64,000 bases of DNA, taken from NCBI GenBank assembly GCA_039978895.1, contig JBDWAL010000050.1:124001-188000 (forward strand), written 5' to 3'. The first letter of the stretch is position 1; every line of letters starts with the position of its first letter. This DNA comes from Aliishimia sp039978895 (lineage in GTDB: Bacteria > Pseudomonadota > Alphaproteobacteria > Rhodobacterales > Rhodobacteraceae). Shown here in pieces: positions 35,436-45,170 of the stretch. The translations under genes were made by a program, and so were the position numbers. Below the pieces are notes generated by a model that saw nothing but the letters and a program-made list of their open reading frames with translations, had not been told where the DNA came from and searched no databases.

Positions 35436-36977
35436 TCATGAACGCCACAGATCAGGTGTTATCAGTGCAATTATTGCGAGTGTTTCCAACCGCCCAATCA
35501 CCATCGCTGCGCAAAACACAGCCTTCGCACCCGGACTCAAACCCGTCAAAGAAATCCCTTCATTAACCGCAGCTTGCATCAATGGACCCGTGTTGGACAG
35601 CCCCGCAACACTTAGAACCATTGCATCCTGAAAACCAACCCCGAGCGCCGACAACAACAGCGCAACCAAGGCCAAAGACAGCGCGAACAACATGAAGAAA
35701 ATCCATGCAATAAATGCACCTTGGCGTTGAAGTCTGCGCCCTAATCCGCGCACGCCGCTGACCGATGATGGGTGCACCAAACGCTCCATTTCGCGAACAC
35801 CGTGACGATATAGCGCAAAGACCCGCAAAAGCTTCACGCCACCCGCCGTCGTCGCCACGCCACCGCCAACAAGAGCCAACCCCATCAAGATCACCCCCGG
35901 CGTGCTCAAACCTGACCAACCCTGCGCCGCAGACCAATCTGCACTGACAAATCCCGTCGTCGTAAGGAAACTCATCACTGTAAAGAATGATCCCCACAGA
36001 GCCCGCAGACCGCTTGTGACATTTTGCTCTTGATCAACGTCATATGCACCCAACCAGTGGCGCACGAACAAAAGCAAAGGCACCGAAAAGATGATCACAA
36101 ACGCCAGCCGCACTTCAGGATCGGTGTGAATTCCCTGCCCTGTTGCCGTCACGGTATCGGTTGAAAACGTTAAACGTGACAAAGAAAAGGCCATGAAGGC
36201 CAACATCACAACTTCACCCCCCATGCCCGAGGTCATTTCTTGGGTGCCGCCAATGGGCGAAATGCCGGATGTTGAGAGCACAGCCATCGCATGACACAAT
36301 GCGATCAAAGGCGTGTTGCCCAAGATCAAAAGCAAGACCCACAAAAACAGCGTCAGACCTGCATAGATCGGAAATAATGCCCCGGCGACACGCAACAAGC
36401 GCGTGTGCGTGTCTGCCCGCGTCATGCGATTTGCATGCCCTTGTGCTTGCCCCGGTTCCGCGCGCGCCGTCACCTCAAAGCCACCCAAATTCAAGGGCGC
36501 AAGAATGGCAGCAGCTGAGACCCACATCACAAAGCCGCCCATCCATCCCACTTGCGCACGCCACAGGTGCAACGGCCCAGACAGACGTTCCGGGTTAGCA
36601 AACACAGTCGCCCCGGTCGTCGTGATTGCGCTGACCATTTCGATATATGCATTGAAGAATGTGGTGGTGCGCAACGCTTCATAAAGCGGAAACGCCAACA
36701 GAACGGGCAAAAGCACCATTACAGAAAACAAGGATAGTAACGGCCCAAGAGGCCCATGCCGAGGCGCACGCCCAGCCATAGCGACCGCGATAAAAGCGAA
36801 CAAGATCATGCCTAAGGTCGCAGAATAGAAAAACGCCTGCGCTTCTGTGCTTTCATCAACGATGACCGCTTGCACCGCAGGCACATACATCGAAAAGCTG
36901 GCAGCCCCAAAGGCCAACAAGAACAACGGCAATTGGGATAATTTCGCCCAAAAGCCGAATTCGTCCGTCTTCGGCAT
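35436..36977 (-). CDS. trkH: TrkH-type potassium uptake channel subunit
   Basis: A 513-residue membrane protein of the TrkH/KtrB family with about ten helices arranged as repeated pore units. Filter-like segments include ITTTGATVF, LSTSGISPI, LTTTGFVSAD and LSVAGLSNTGP, each with the conserved glycine. With TrkA it imports potassium using the membrane potential. Its ATG overlaps the trkA stop codon by one base (TGATG), so the two are co-translated. Confidence 0.93.
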   Translation of the reverse strand: MPKTDEFGFWAKLSQLPLFLLAFGAASFSMYVPAVQAVIVDESTEAQAFFYSATLGMILFAFIAVAMAGRAPRHGPLGPLLSLFSVMVLLPVLLAFPLYEALRTTTFFNAYIEMVSAITTTGATVFANPERLSGPLHLWRAQVGWMGGFVMWVSAAAILAPLNLGGFEVTARAEPGQAQGHANRMTRADTHTRLLRVAGALFPIYAGLTLFLWVLLLILGNTPLIALCHAMAVLSTSGISPIGGTQEMTSGMGGEVVMLAFMAFSLSRLTFSTDTVTATGQGIHTDPEVRLAFVIIFSVPLLLFVRHWLGAYDVDQEQNVTSGLRALWGSFFTVMSFLTTTGFVSADWSAAQGWSGLSTPGVILMGLALVGGGVATTAGGVKLLRVFALYRHGVREMERLVHPSSVSGVRGLGRRLQRQGAFIAWIFFMLFALSLALVALLLSALGVGFQDAMVLSVAGLSNTGPLMQAAVNEGISLTGLSPGAKAVFCAAMVIGRLETLAIIALITPDLWRS

Positions 36978-38353
36978 CAGAAAAAGTCGATCGAGACCTG
37001 CATCAGGCGCTCGACTTCTGGTACGTCTCCCGCAAGAGCAAAAATGGCGATTACATCGCCTTCTTCGATGCGCATGGACGCGCTCGGTCGCATGACCTCT
37101 TGGCCTTTGCGCACGGCTCCGACAAGCACCCCTTCTGGAAAGTCGATGTCCCCAATTTGTTGACCAGCCATCGGCGACGTGGATAAAACTTCTGCCTCTA
37201 TGATCTCGGCTTCGGCATCGCCGACCGAATACAGCGCCCTGACCCGTCCATGCCTGATGTGGCGCAGGATCGAACTCACAGTGGTGGAACGCGGATTGAT
37301 ATAAGCGTCGATGCCCAAAGGCCCCATCAAGGGCACCAATGTCGGATCATTGATCAGCGCAATTGTGAACGGGCATCCTTCGGACTTAGCCCGAACGGCC
37401 GTCAGCATGTTGGTTTTGTCGTCGTCCGTCACCGCCAGCATCGCATCTGCTCGCGCAACACCTGCTTCACTCAGCAATCCAACATCAAGCCCGTCACCGT
37501 TCAAAACAATGGTCCGCTCCAACGCTTCCGCAGCCCGTTCCGCGCAACTGCGGCTTTTTTCAATAACTTTGGCCCGAACCCGCGTTTCACGTCCTTCAAG
37601 TTCCTGGGCAACCGTCAATCCAACATTGCCCCCGCCCACAAGAACCACACGTTCAAGCTTGGATTGCGCCTTGCCGAATGCTTCCAATGTGCGCGGTACG
37701 TCATCGCGGTGCACAAACACATAGCAATCATCATCGACAAAAAGTTGATCTCCGGCCTCCGGTGCAAACAAGCTTCCGTCCCGGCGTACACCCACAACAA
37801 TGGCACGTAGCGTTGAAAACAAATCTGTCAGTTGGCGCAGCGGCGTGTTCACAACCGGGCATTCCGCCTCAATGGTGATGCCCAGAAGTTGGGCTTGGCC
37901 ATCCATGAACACCTCGGAATCAAAGGCGGCTGGCGCCGATAACCGTTGCAGCGCGGCAGCCGCGACTTCTTTCTCAGGCGAAATAACCACATCGATCGGC
38001 ATGTGATCACGTCGGTATAAGTCCGAATAAATTGCATCCAGATAGGACTGACTGCGCAATCGCGCGATCTTACGGTTGATGCCAAACACCGAATGGGCGA
38101 CCTGACACGTCACCATGTTGACCTCATCAGAATAGGTCGCGGCAATGATCATTTCGGCGTCACGCGCCCCTGCTCGATCCAAAACGTCTGGGTAGCTCGC
38201 AAAGCCTGCAATGCCCTGAACATCCAACGTATCCGTGGCGCGCCGCACCAGATCAGGGTTGTTATCAACGACAGTCACGTCGTTTCGCTCACCCGAAAGG
38301 TGACGCGCGATTTGCCAGCCAACTTGACCGGCGCCGCAGATAATGACCTTCAT
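36977..38353 (-). CDS. trkA: Trk potassium system NAD-binding subunit TrkA
   Basis: A 458-residue cytoplasmic regulator of TrkH with two RCK units, each an NAD-binding Rossmann domain (IICGAGQVGWQIARHLSGE and VVLVGGGNVGLTVAQELEG) followed by a TrkA-C domain. The length is that of the duplicated TrkA type. The gene follows the ntrX region on the same strand, but a plus-strand lipoprotein gene lies between them, so it has its own promoter near 38354-38420. Confidence 0.95.
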   Translation of the reverse strand: MKVIICGAGQVGWQIARHLSGERNDVTVVDNNPDLVRRATDTLDVQGIAGFASYPDVLDRAGARDAEMIIAATYSDEVNMVTCQVAHSVFGINRKIARLRSQSYLDAIYSDLYRRDHMPIDVVISPEKEVAAAALQRLSAPAAFDSEVFMDGQAQLLGITIEAECPVVNTPLRQLTDLFSTLRAIVVGVRRDGSLFAPEAGDQLFVDDDCYVFVHRDDVPRTLEAFGKAQSKLERVVLVGGGNVGLTVAQELEGRETRVRAKVIEKSRSCAERAAEALERTIVLNGDGLDVGLLSEAGVARADAMLAVTDDDKTNMLTAVRAKSEGCPFTIALINDPTLVPLMGPLGIDAYINPRSTTVSSILRHIRHGRVRALYSVGDAEAEIIEAEVLSTSPMAGQQIGDIDFPEGVLVGAVRKGQEVMRPSASMRIEEGDVIAIFALAGDVPEVERLMQVSIDFF

Positions 38354-38482
38354 GTGGGCCTCGTTTGTTGCCGCCCCCTCGGGTCATGTGACCAAGGGCG
38401 ATTGCACTGGATTGGATGACAGATGGGCGCATCCCGGTCAATTCAATTGTCTCATCCCATGCATTTGTGCAAAGTTTCAACC

Positions 38483-38947
38483 ATGAGGAACACATTTTTG
38501 ATCTTAATTGCGGCACTGGCTGTGTCTGCTTGCACACCTTTGTCGATCTATCACAGGCCCGGCGCATCCGTGGCCAAGCTGAACGCGGATACATTAGGCT
38601 GCGAAGTCAAAGCGTTGAAAGACGCGCCCGTCGCGCTGCAAAAAAAGCAAGATCCACCAACCTTCGTGCCGCCACGCAAGGTTTGCGACTCATCGGGTCA
38701 AAACTGTTACCGCGAAGGTGGGGAATGGATTCCCGGACGTATCTACACGGTCGACGTCAATAAACCGCTTCGAGAACGCGTTGAGGTACAGTGTATGGCC
38801 AATCGCGGATATTCCCCTGTCGCTATTTCGCAATGCCCCGTTGGGGTGAAGGCATCAGGGCAAACGACCGTTTTGCCGACCCTGAGCTCTGCCTCCTGTG
38901 CGATCATCAATGATGACGGCACCTACCTTATCGTTAATCGCGGATAG
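38483..38947 (+). CDS. Predicted small lipoprotein of unknown function
   Basis: A 154-residue protein with a lipoprotein signal (MRNTFLILIAALAVSAC-TP). The mature part contains six cysteines, including CDSSGQNCYREGGEWIPGR and CMANRGYSPVAISQCP. ATG 38483 is chosen for the signal peptide; upstream in-frame ATGs lack one. I do not recognise a named domain. It is inserted on the plus strand between trkA and ntrX and is probably an outer-membrane or periplasmic-face lipoprotein. Confidence 0.7.
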   Translation: MRNTFLILIAALAVSACTPLSIYHRPGASVAKLNADTLGCEVKALKDAPVALQKKQDPPTFVPPRKVCDSSGQNCYREGGEWIPGRIYTVDVNKPLRERVEVQCMANRGYSPVAISQCPVGVKASGQTTVLPTLSSASCAIINDDGTYLIVNRG

Positions 38948-38963
38948 ACCTGACCGTGCAATC

Positions 38964-40379
38964 CTAGACCGTATCTGTTTCGTCCTCTTCCACACGTGCA
39001 ATGCGAGCACCTGACTTAGATGTGGTCACGACACCAAGCGATTTCAGCTTACGGTGTAATGCGCTGCGTTCCATGCCGACAAAACTCGCTGTCCGTGAGA
39101 TATTCCCGCCAAATCTATTGATCTGCGTCAGAAGGTATTCGCGTTCAAAGGCCTCGCGCGCCTCACGCAAAGACATGGTCGCCAAAGCGCCGGACAGCAC
39201 AACGCGGCCTTCTTCGGATCCTGCACTTGCTTCTTCGCCCGGCAGTTCACGCACTTCGATGTCATCTTTGCCCTCGCCAAGGATCAATACGCGTTCGATC
39301 ATGTTCTTCAATTGGCGCACGTTTCCGGGCCAAACCATGGTTTGCAACAACGCGGACGCTTCACTGGACAACGCCCGAAGCGGCAAGCCCTGAGTGGCAT
39401 TAAACTCTTCGATGAAATGCGTGGAGAGTTCGGGAATGTCCTCGCGCCGTTCCTCTAAGGACGGGATCGCAATCGGCACCACATTTAAGCGGTGATAAAG
39501 TTCCTGCCGGAAGGTTTCTGCTTCAATTGCGGATTGCAAGTCTCTGCTTGTGCTTGAAATAACACGAATATCAACACGGATTTTTTCCGTCCCGCCAACG
39601 CGCAAAAATTGCTGATCCACAAGCACACGCAAAATCTTAGATTGCGTTCCAAGAGGCATGTCGGCCACGTCATCAAAATAGATGACACCGCCATGGGCTT
39701 GTTCTAACAACCCCGGTTCCACACCACGTGTCCCACCCTCACGGCCAAACAGCACATCTTCCATACGCTCTGGTTCGATCGCCGCACAGTTGACAGAAAC
39801 AAATGGGGCGGAGGCACGGTTGGAGTTCGAATGGATATACCGCGCGGCCACTTCTTTACCGCTGCCAGCGGGTCCAGTGAGCATCACGCGGCCATTGGAT
39901 TTGGTCACTTTGTCCAATTGGCTAACCATAGCACGGAACGAAGCAGAAGAGCCGATCATGTCCGCGTTGTTGACGTCCTTGCGGCGCAACGTTTGGTTTT
40001 CCCGACGTAGACGCGATGTTTCCATAGCACGTCGAATAACAACCAATAACTGTTCGATATTGAACGGTTTTTCGATGAAATCATACGCACCTTGCTTGAT
40101 GGCAGCGACGGCAATTTCAATGTTGCCATGACCTGAAATAATCACCACCGGTACGTCTGGATTGTCCCGCTTGACCGTTTTCAGGATGTCGATCCCATCC
40201 ATGGAACTGTCTTTCAACCAGATATCAAGAATCAATAACCCCGGAAGTTCCGATGAAATTTGCTCCATTGCCTCATCCGAGGTTCCTGCCTTGCGGGTCG
40301 CAAAGCCCTCGTCCTCAAGAATGTCAGAGATCAATTCGCGAATATCACGCTCGTCGTCCACAATCAGGATGTCACTCAT
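38964..40379 (-). CDS. ntrX: Nitrogen-regulation response regulator NtrX
   Basis: A 471-residue NtrC-family regulator, the partner of NtrY. The receiver domain has Asp52 (LLILDIWLKD). The AAA+ domain has Walker A GPAGSGKE (169-176) and the FDDVADMP Walker B region. At the GAFTGA position the text is FGREGGTRGV, so the sigma54-contact loop is missing. The C-terminal Fis-type helix-turn-helix is NRFGGNISRTASFVGMERSA. It starts 4 bases after ntrY ends. NtrYX in relatives influences nitrogen, redox and envelope functions. Confidence 0.95.
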   Translation of the reverse strand: MSDILIVDDERDIRELISDILEDEGFATRKAGTSDEAMEQISSELPGLLILDIWLKDSSMDGIDILKTVKRDNPDVPVVIISGHGNIEIAVAAIKQGAYDFIEKPFNIEQLLVVIRRAMETSRLRRENQTLRRKDVNNADMIGSSASFRAMVSQLDKVTKSNGRVMLTGPAGSGKEVAARYIHSNSNRASAPFVSVNCAAIEPERMEDVLFGREGGTRGVEPGLLEQAHGGVIYFDDVADMPLGTQSKILRVLVDQQFLRVGGTEKIRVDIRVISSTSRDLQSAIEAETFRQELYHRLNVVPIAIPSLEERREDIPELSTHFIEEFNATQGLPLRALSSEASALLQTMVWPGNVRQLKNMIERVLILGEGKDDIEVRELPGEEASAGSEEGRVVLSGALATMSLREAREAFEREYLLTQINRFGGNISRTASFVGMERSALHRKLKSLGVVTTSKSGARIARVEEDETDTV

Positions 40380-40383
40380 CTTC

Positions 40384-42657
40384 TTACCTTTCCTGCTCTG
40401 CCAAATCGGGTCCAAGCGGTAATCGGATCACCGCCATGGCCCCAAAGTGGCCGCCACTGCCTGTAAAAACGGGTGCGTTTTCCAACACCAATTGCCCGCC
40501 ATGTTCTTCAATAATCTTCTTCACAATCGGCAAGCCTAAACCGGTGCCCGCGCTGCGTGTTGTCACATAGGGTTCGAACAATCGCGCACGATCTTCCGGC
40601 AACCCAATTCCATTGTCTGCAATCGTGATCCGCGCAGACCCCTCGTCTTCGGAAAGCTCAACTTCGATACGTGGAATATGACCATCCGGAGCACCTTTTT
40701 CTTGAAGTGATCCAATGGCTTCCCCCGCGTTCTTGATCAAGTTTGTCAACGCTTGACCAATCATCGTGGCATCCACACTGACCATCATTGCATCCGTTGG
40801 AACATTGTCTTCGATCTGAACATCCGGTTGACCTTGGCTTTGCAACAGGACGGCATCACTGACCAATTTAGCAAGGTCCTGTTCTTGTCGGTTTGGCTCC
40901 GGCATCCGGGCAAATTTCGAAAACTCGTCCACGATCCGTCGTAAATCGCCTGTTTGGCGCACAATCACGTCCGTCATCTGGTCCAGCTTTTCGCTGTCTT
41001 CCCCAACCATCGGTGAGAATTTCCGCTTGATGCGTTCCGCGCTCAGTTGGATCGGCGTCAGAGGGTTTTTGATTTCATGCGCAATGCGTCGTGCAACATC
41101 GCCCCATGCCGCCATACGCTGCGCACTTACAAGGTCTGTCACATCATCAAATGCAACGACGTACCCTTCTAAACGACCTTCCTCGCTGCGACGTGTCGAC
41201 ATGCGCACCAGCAAATTTTCTAATCGCCCCTGACGTGTCACTTTGATTTCGCGTTGTGCCACTTGGGATTTGCTTTGCGTCAATTCCTGAAACAACGGTC
41301 CAAATTCCGGAACCGCAACAGAGAGGCTCACGGCTTGCTGTTCATTTTGCCAATCCAACAACCGTTCCCCTGACCGATTTACGAACGTCACCCGCCCTTC
41401 TGGATCAAGTCCGGCCACCCCGGATGTGACAGAGGTCAAAACAGAATCAAACAAGCGACGGCGTCGTTCGATCTGGTGCGTGTTGTCCAAAAGCGCGTCC
41501 CGCTGCCCCTTCAACTGCCGCGTCATCTGATTGAAGTATCGGCCCAGCATGGCAATTTCATCGTCGCCCGCCTCCTCGATGACGCGCACATCTAAATCAC
41601 CAGATCCAACCAATTGCGCCGCGCCCGTCAATCGTCCGACAGGCCCAGACAAGCGTTCTGCAAACCAAAGCCCCAACCAAATCGCAGCCAGAATGAGGAT
41701 CACCGCGAACCCCAAATAGAGCAGACCAAATTCGAACAGGACGCGGCCCCGGTCACGTTCGAGCTGTTGATACAAACGCACCGTCGCTTGGGTGTTATCC
41801 AACAAGGACAGAATTTCGCCATCCACATCTCGGCTGACATATAAGTATCGGTCCAAAAACGAATTCAGCCGGACAAGTGCGCGAAACTCGTTATTGGCCC
41901 AATCTTCAATGATAACAACGTCCAGATCGTTGATGCGGCGAATGTCGTCTGCGCCCGGCTGTTCATAATTGAAAAGATATGACCCTTCGCCGCGCGCACG
42001 AATTTGTCCGGTTCCATCAATCAGATACGCTTCCCGCAACCCGCGTTGGATCGCAGATTGCCCTTGGGATAACAGCTCCCCGTCTGAAATAAACACATCG
42101 ATACGACGGGCTTCCTCAAGCGCGCGCGCCAGCTCCCGTGCATCTTGAGCAAGGTCTTGACGTTGTTCGTTCTCGTAAGCCTCTGCGGCGGCCAAAGACG
42201 ACCCAACCACATCGCGCACCCGGTCAGAAAACCACCCCTCTAGGCCGATGTTCACAGTCAGCCCCGCAAAAACAGCGACCGTCACTGTGGGGATCAACGC
42301 GAGCAACGCAAAGACGCCCGTTAGGCGTAAGTGCAATCGTGAGCCTGCAGATTTCGCACGACGCGCTGATATCAATCGCGCCACCGACCCCAACACAAGC
42401 GTTGCAACAACAAGGATATAAACAAGGTCAGCTAGAAGAATAAGACGCAGCGCAAGGTCAGGTGCCCCACGATCCAAAGGCCCCAGCACGAGGAACGTTG
42501 CCAGCGCCAACACAGGCCCCAGCAACACCAAGCCAAGCGTCGCCGCATTGCGAATGCGACGCACGCGCCGCAAGCGGTCCAACTTTAACCAACGTAAATT
42601 TCGTGTCTGGACTGCCACCAGACCCCCAATTCTTGATGTGGCCCCGCCAAGGACCAA
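40384..42657 (-). CDS. ntrY: Sensor histidine kinase NtrY
   Basis: A 757-residue membrane sensor. Three or four N-terminal helices (LGLVLLGPVLALATFLVLG and following) enclose a periplasmic domain of about 170 residues. After the last helix come a HAMP domain, a PAS domain near residue 390 and the kinase core with His in AHEIKNPLTPIQ, an N box, and GTGLGLPIVKKI. It phosphorylates NtrX. The N-terminal start cannot be fixed precisely; the earliest methionine is given. Gap to ntrC is 62 bases. Confidence 0.95.
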   Translation of the reverse strand: MVLGGATSRIGGLVAVQTRNLRWLKLDRLRRVRRIRNAATLGLVLLGPVLALATFLVLGPLDRGAPDLALRLILLADLVYILVVATLVLGSVARLISARRAKSAGSRLHLRLTGVFALLALIPTVTVAVFAGLTVNIGLEGWFSDRVRDVVGSSLAAAEAYENEQRQDLAQDARELARALEEARRIDVFISDGELLSQGQSAIQRGLREAYLIDGTGQIRARGEGSYLFNYEQPGADDIRRINDLDVVIIEDWANNEFRALVRLNSFLDRYLYVSRDVDGEILSLLDNTQATVRLYQQLERDRGRVLFEFGLLYLGFAVILILAAIWLGLWFAERLSGPVGRLTGAAQLVGSGDLDVRVIEEAGDDEIAMLGRYFNQMTRQLKGQRDALLDNTHQIERRRRLFDSVLTSVTSGVAGLDPEGRVTFVNRSGERLLDWQNEQQAVSLSVAVPEFGPLFQELTQSKSQVAQREIKVTRQGRLENLLVRMSTRRSEEGRLEGYVVAFDDVTDLVSAQRMAAWGDVARRIAHEIKNPLTPIQLSAERIKRKFSPMVGEDSEKLDQMTDVIVRQTGDLRRIVDEFSKFARMPEPNRQEQDLAKLVSDAVLLQSQGQPDVQIEDNVPTDAMMVSVDATMIGQALTNLIKNAGEAIGSLQEKGAPDGHIPRIEVELSEDEGSARITIADNGIGLPEDRARLFEPYVTTRSAGTGLGLPIVKKIIEEHGGQLVLENAPVFTGSGGHFGAMAVIRLPLGPDLAEQER

Positions 42658-42719
42658 CCGCCATATGTCGTGATCTATTCCAGGGGTGTCCCCCGATTGC
42701 CACGATTCCTGTGGCGCTT

Positions 42720-44087
42720 TTACATCAATTTACGTCTGCGTGTCACCTGAATATCAAGATCGGTGATTTTCTTTCTCAAGGTATTGCGGTTGATTCCCAG
42801 TAAATCAGCACATTTAGCCTGATTTCCACCTGATGCTTCTAGTGCAATTTCAATCAAAGGCAGCTCGACCTCGCGCAAAATCCGCGCATAAAGCCCATTT
42901 GGTGGCAACATATTGCCGTGTAAGTCGAAATATCGACGCAAGTGCCGCTCAACGGAAGCCCCCAACTTTTCAGAGGTTGCAGCCGCGCCGCGCATCGGTT
43001 CCAATTCTGGTTGGCTTCCTAGGACCTGTTCAACTTCACCAGCAGTGATTTCAGTTGCCCGACTGGTGAGCGACAAACGGCGCAAAGCGTTTTCAAGTTG
43101 GCGCACATTGCCCGGCCAACTGTAGTTGCGAAGAATTTCGCTAGCAGCCCCTGACAGATGTCGCAACGCCCCACCGCTTTTCTCGGCTTTGGTCAGAAAA
43201 TGATCCGCCAAAAGTGCGATATCATCCACGCGTTCACGCAAAGACGGCACGGACAAGGTTGCACCACTTAGGCGATAGAAGAGGTCCTTGCGCACCTGCC
43301 CTTGTTCCATCGCTTGGGTCAGGTCACTTTGGCTCGTGGCCAGAAATCGCGGCAAGTATTCACCCGGCGTGTCCATCATCTGCACAATGCGTGCCTGTAC
43401 CTCCATTGGGATGTCACCGATTTCCTCAATCAGCAACGTGCCCCCTTTGACGCGCGCCAATACGCGGGCCGGGCCTTCCAGTTCTTGCAGATCATTCGCT
43501 GTCACCGCCACATAAGGCAACGTGCGACGATCCGAAAAGTCGTGGATTGCACGCGCGATCAAGCTCTTGCCGGTGCCGCTTTCCCCCCAGATCAATACGG
43601 GTAGGTCGGTGTTCATGACCCGCGCGACAACGCGATAGAGCGATTGCATCACCGCCGTGCGCCCCACCAAAGGCAGATCCTCTGATCGCTCTTCCCCAGT
43701 GTCTGTTATGCGCGGTATCGTCTGGCTTTGGGACAAAGCGCGCGCCGTGCGCTTCATCAGGTCGGGCAGATCAAACGGCTTAGGCAAGTAGTCATAGGCT
43801 TCCGCTTCGGCCGCTTGGATCGCCGTCATAATCGTGTTCTGCGCAGAAATAACAATGACAGGCAGACCCGGGCGGTCTTCGGAAATTTTGGGAAGCATTT
43901 CCAGCCCGTTGCCATCCGGCATCATAACATCCGAGATCACAACATCGCCTTTGCCTTCTGCAACCCAGCGCATCAATGTCGTCAAAGAAGACGTCGCATG
44001 AACTCTACACCCGGCCCGCGTTAGGGCTTGGGTTAGCACCGTTCGAATGGTGCGGTCATCATCTGCAACAAGAACTGTTCCGTCCAT
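42720..44087 (-). CDS. ntrC: Nitrogen regulator NtrC (GAFTGA-less type)
   Basis: A 455-residue response regulator controlling nitrogen-limitation genes. Phosphorylation site Asp53 (ISDVMMPDG), Walker A GESGTGKS (168-175), Walker B LLIEEIGDIP, and a Fis-like DNA-binding end (LEASGGNQAKCADLLGINRN). Between Walker A and B the sequence runs DLQELEGPARVLARVKGG, with no GAFTGA loop. This is the Rhodobacter-type NtrC, which in R. capsulatus activates sigma70-dependent, not sigma54-dependent, promoters. It begins 3 bases past ntrB. Confidence 0.95.
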   Translation of the reverse strand: MDGTVLVADDDRTIRTVLTQALTRAGCRVHATSSLTTLMRWVAEGKGDVVISDVMMPDGNGLEMLPKISEDRPGLPVIVISAQNTIMTAIQAAEAEAYDYLPKPFDLPDLMKRTARALSQSQTIPRITDTGEERSEDLPLVGRTAVMQSLYRVVARVMNTDLPVLIWGESGTGKSLIARAIHDFSDRRTLPYVAVTANDLQELEGPARVLARVKGGTLLIEEIGDIPMEVQARIVQMMDTPGEYLPRFLATSQSDLTQAMEQGQVRKDLFYRLSGATLSVPSLRERVDDIALLADHFLTKAEKSGGALRHLSGAASEILRNYSWPGNVRQLENALRRLSLTSRATEITAGEVEQVLGSQPELEPMRGAAATSEKLGASVERHLRRYFDLHGNMLPPNGLYARILREVELPLIEIALEASGGNQAKCADLLGINRNTLRKKITDLDIQVTRRRKLM

Positions 44088-44090
44088 AGA

Positions 44091-45170
44091 CTACTCCTCA
44101 GGGTGACCACCGCGCGGCGCGCGGGGCAAAGACATGCGAAAAACAGTGCGACCCGGCACGGAGGATACGGAAATCCATCCACGGTGGTCTGAAATTATCT
44201 TGGACACCAAGGCCAAACCAAGGCCGGTGCCGTTCTCTTTGCCCGATATAAACGGGTCAAAGATATCATCCTTGATGTTCTGAGGCAGCCCAGGTCCATC
44301 GTCGATGACTTCGATCTGCAACGGCAAAGATTGCCCGCTGCCATCGGAGCGACGCAGCCGGAAGGAATGCTCAAAGTAACTATGTAGTGTGATCTTGCCA
44401 CCCGCGTTTCCTGCAGCCTCTGAGGCGTTCTTGAGCAGGTTCAACACAACTTGCAGCAATTGATCCGGATCGCCCCACGCCAATGGTAACGATGGGTCAT
44501 AGGCCTCAAGGATCGTCATTTGCGCCCCAAAGCCCAACAATGCAGATCGGCGTGCCCGGTCCAACACATCGTGCAGGTTCACGGGTTGCACGTCCGGTGG
44601 AGACAAATTGCCGAACTGCTCGACCTGCTCAAGAAGCTTCACGATGCGCCGGCTTTCTTCGACGATCAAATCGGTCAGTTCAAGGTCTTCGGGTTTGAGG
44701 TTCATGCTCAAAAGTTGCGCCGCACCTGTGATGCCCGCCAGCGGATTCTTGATCTCGTGCGCCAACATTTCGGCCATTCCGATTGCCGACTGCGCCGCGG
44801 ATTTCACAGAATGGTTTTGTGTGACACGCCCGGCCAATTCACGCGGTGTGATCATCATCAGCATTTCACCCGCAGTCCCAATCATCGGAGCGATCTGCAA
44901 TGCGCAAGACAAAGCAGGTCGCTGCCCCGACCCGACATCAACGTCGTTGACGAACAACGGTGTGCCTTTTGCGCGGGCGCGCTCAAAGGCAGTTTCCAGC
45001 GGTGAATCGATTGCAATCAAATCCCAAACGGGCGCGCCGTGAGCGGCCTTTTGGGACGTGTTCAAAAACCCCTCAGCGGCTGAATTCAAATCCGAGATAC
45101 GGTTTTCGGCGTCGATCAGCACAGCGGGCACCGGAAGCGAAGCCCAAAGATCTTCCCTGCGGCCCATCAT
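44091..45170 (-). CDS. ntrB: Nitrogen sensor histidine kinase NtrB
   Basis: A 359-residue soluble kinase/phosphatase that sets the NtrC phosphorylation state under PII control. An N-terminal PAS domain (LPVPAVLIDAENRISDLN) is followed by the H box HEIKNPLAGITGAAQLL and the ATP-binding boxes ENGTGLGLALVSKI. ATG 45170 overlaps the dusB stop codon (ATGA), which fixes the start and shows coupling. The frame is open upstream into dusB, but that part is only its shadow. Confidence 0.95.
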   Translation of the reverse strand: MMGRREDLWASLPVPAVLIDAENRISDLNSAAEGFLNTSQKAAHGAPVWDLIAIDSPLETAFERARAKGTPLFVNDVDVGSGQRPALSCALQIAPMIGTAGEMLMMITPRELAGRVTQNHSVKSAAQSAIGMAEMLAHEIKNPLAGITGAAQLLSMNLKPEDLELTDLIVEESRRIVKLLEQVEQFGNLSPPDVQPVNLHDVLDRARRSALLGFGAQMTILEAYDPSLPLAWGDPDQLLQVVLNLLKNASEAAGNAGGKITLHSYFEHSFRLRRSDGSGQSLPLQIEVIDDGPGLPQNIKDDIFDPFISGKENGTGLGLALVSKIISDHRGWISVSSVPGRTVFRMSLPRAPRGGHPEE

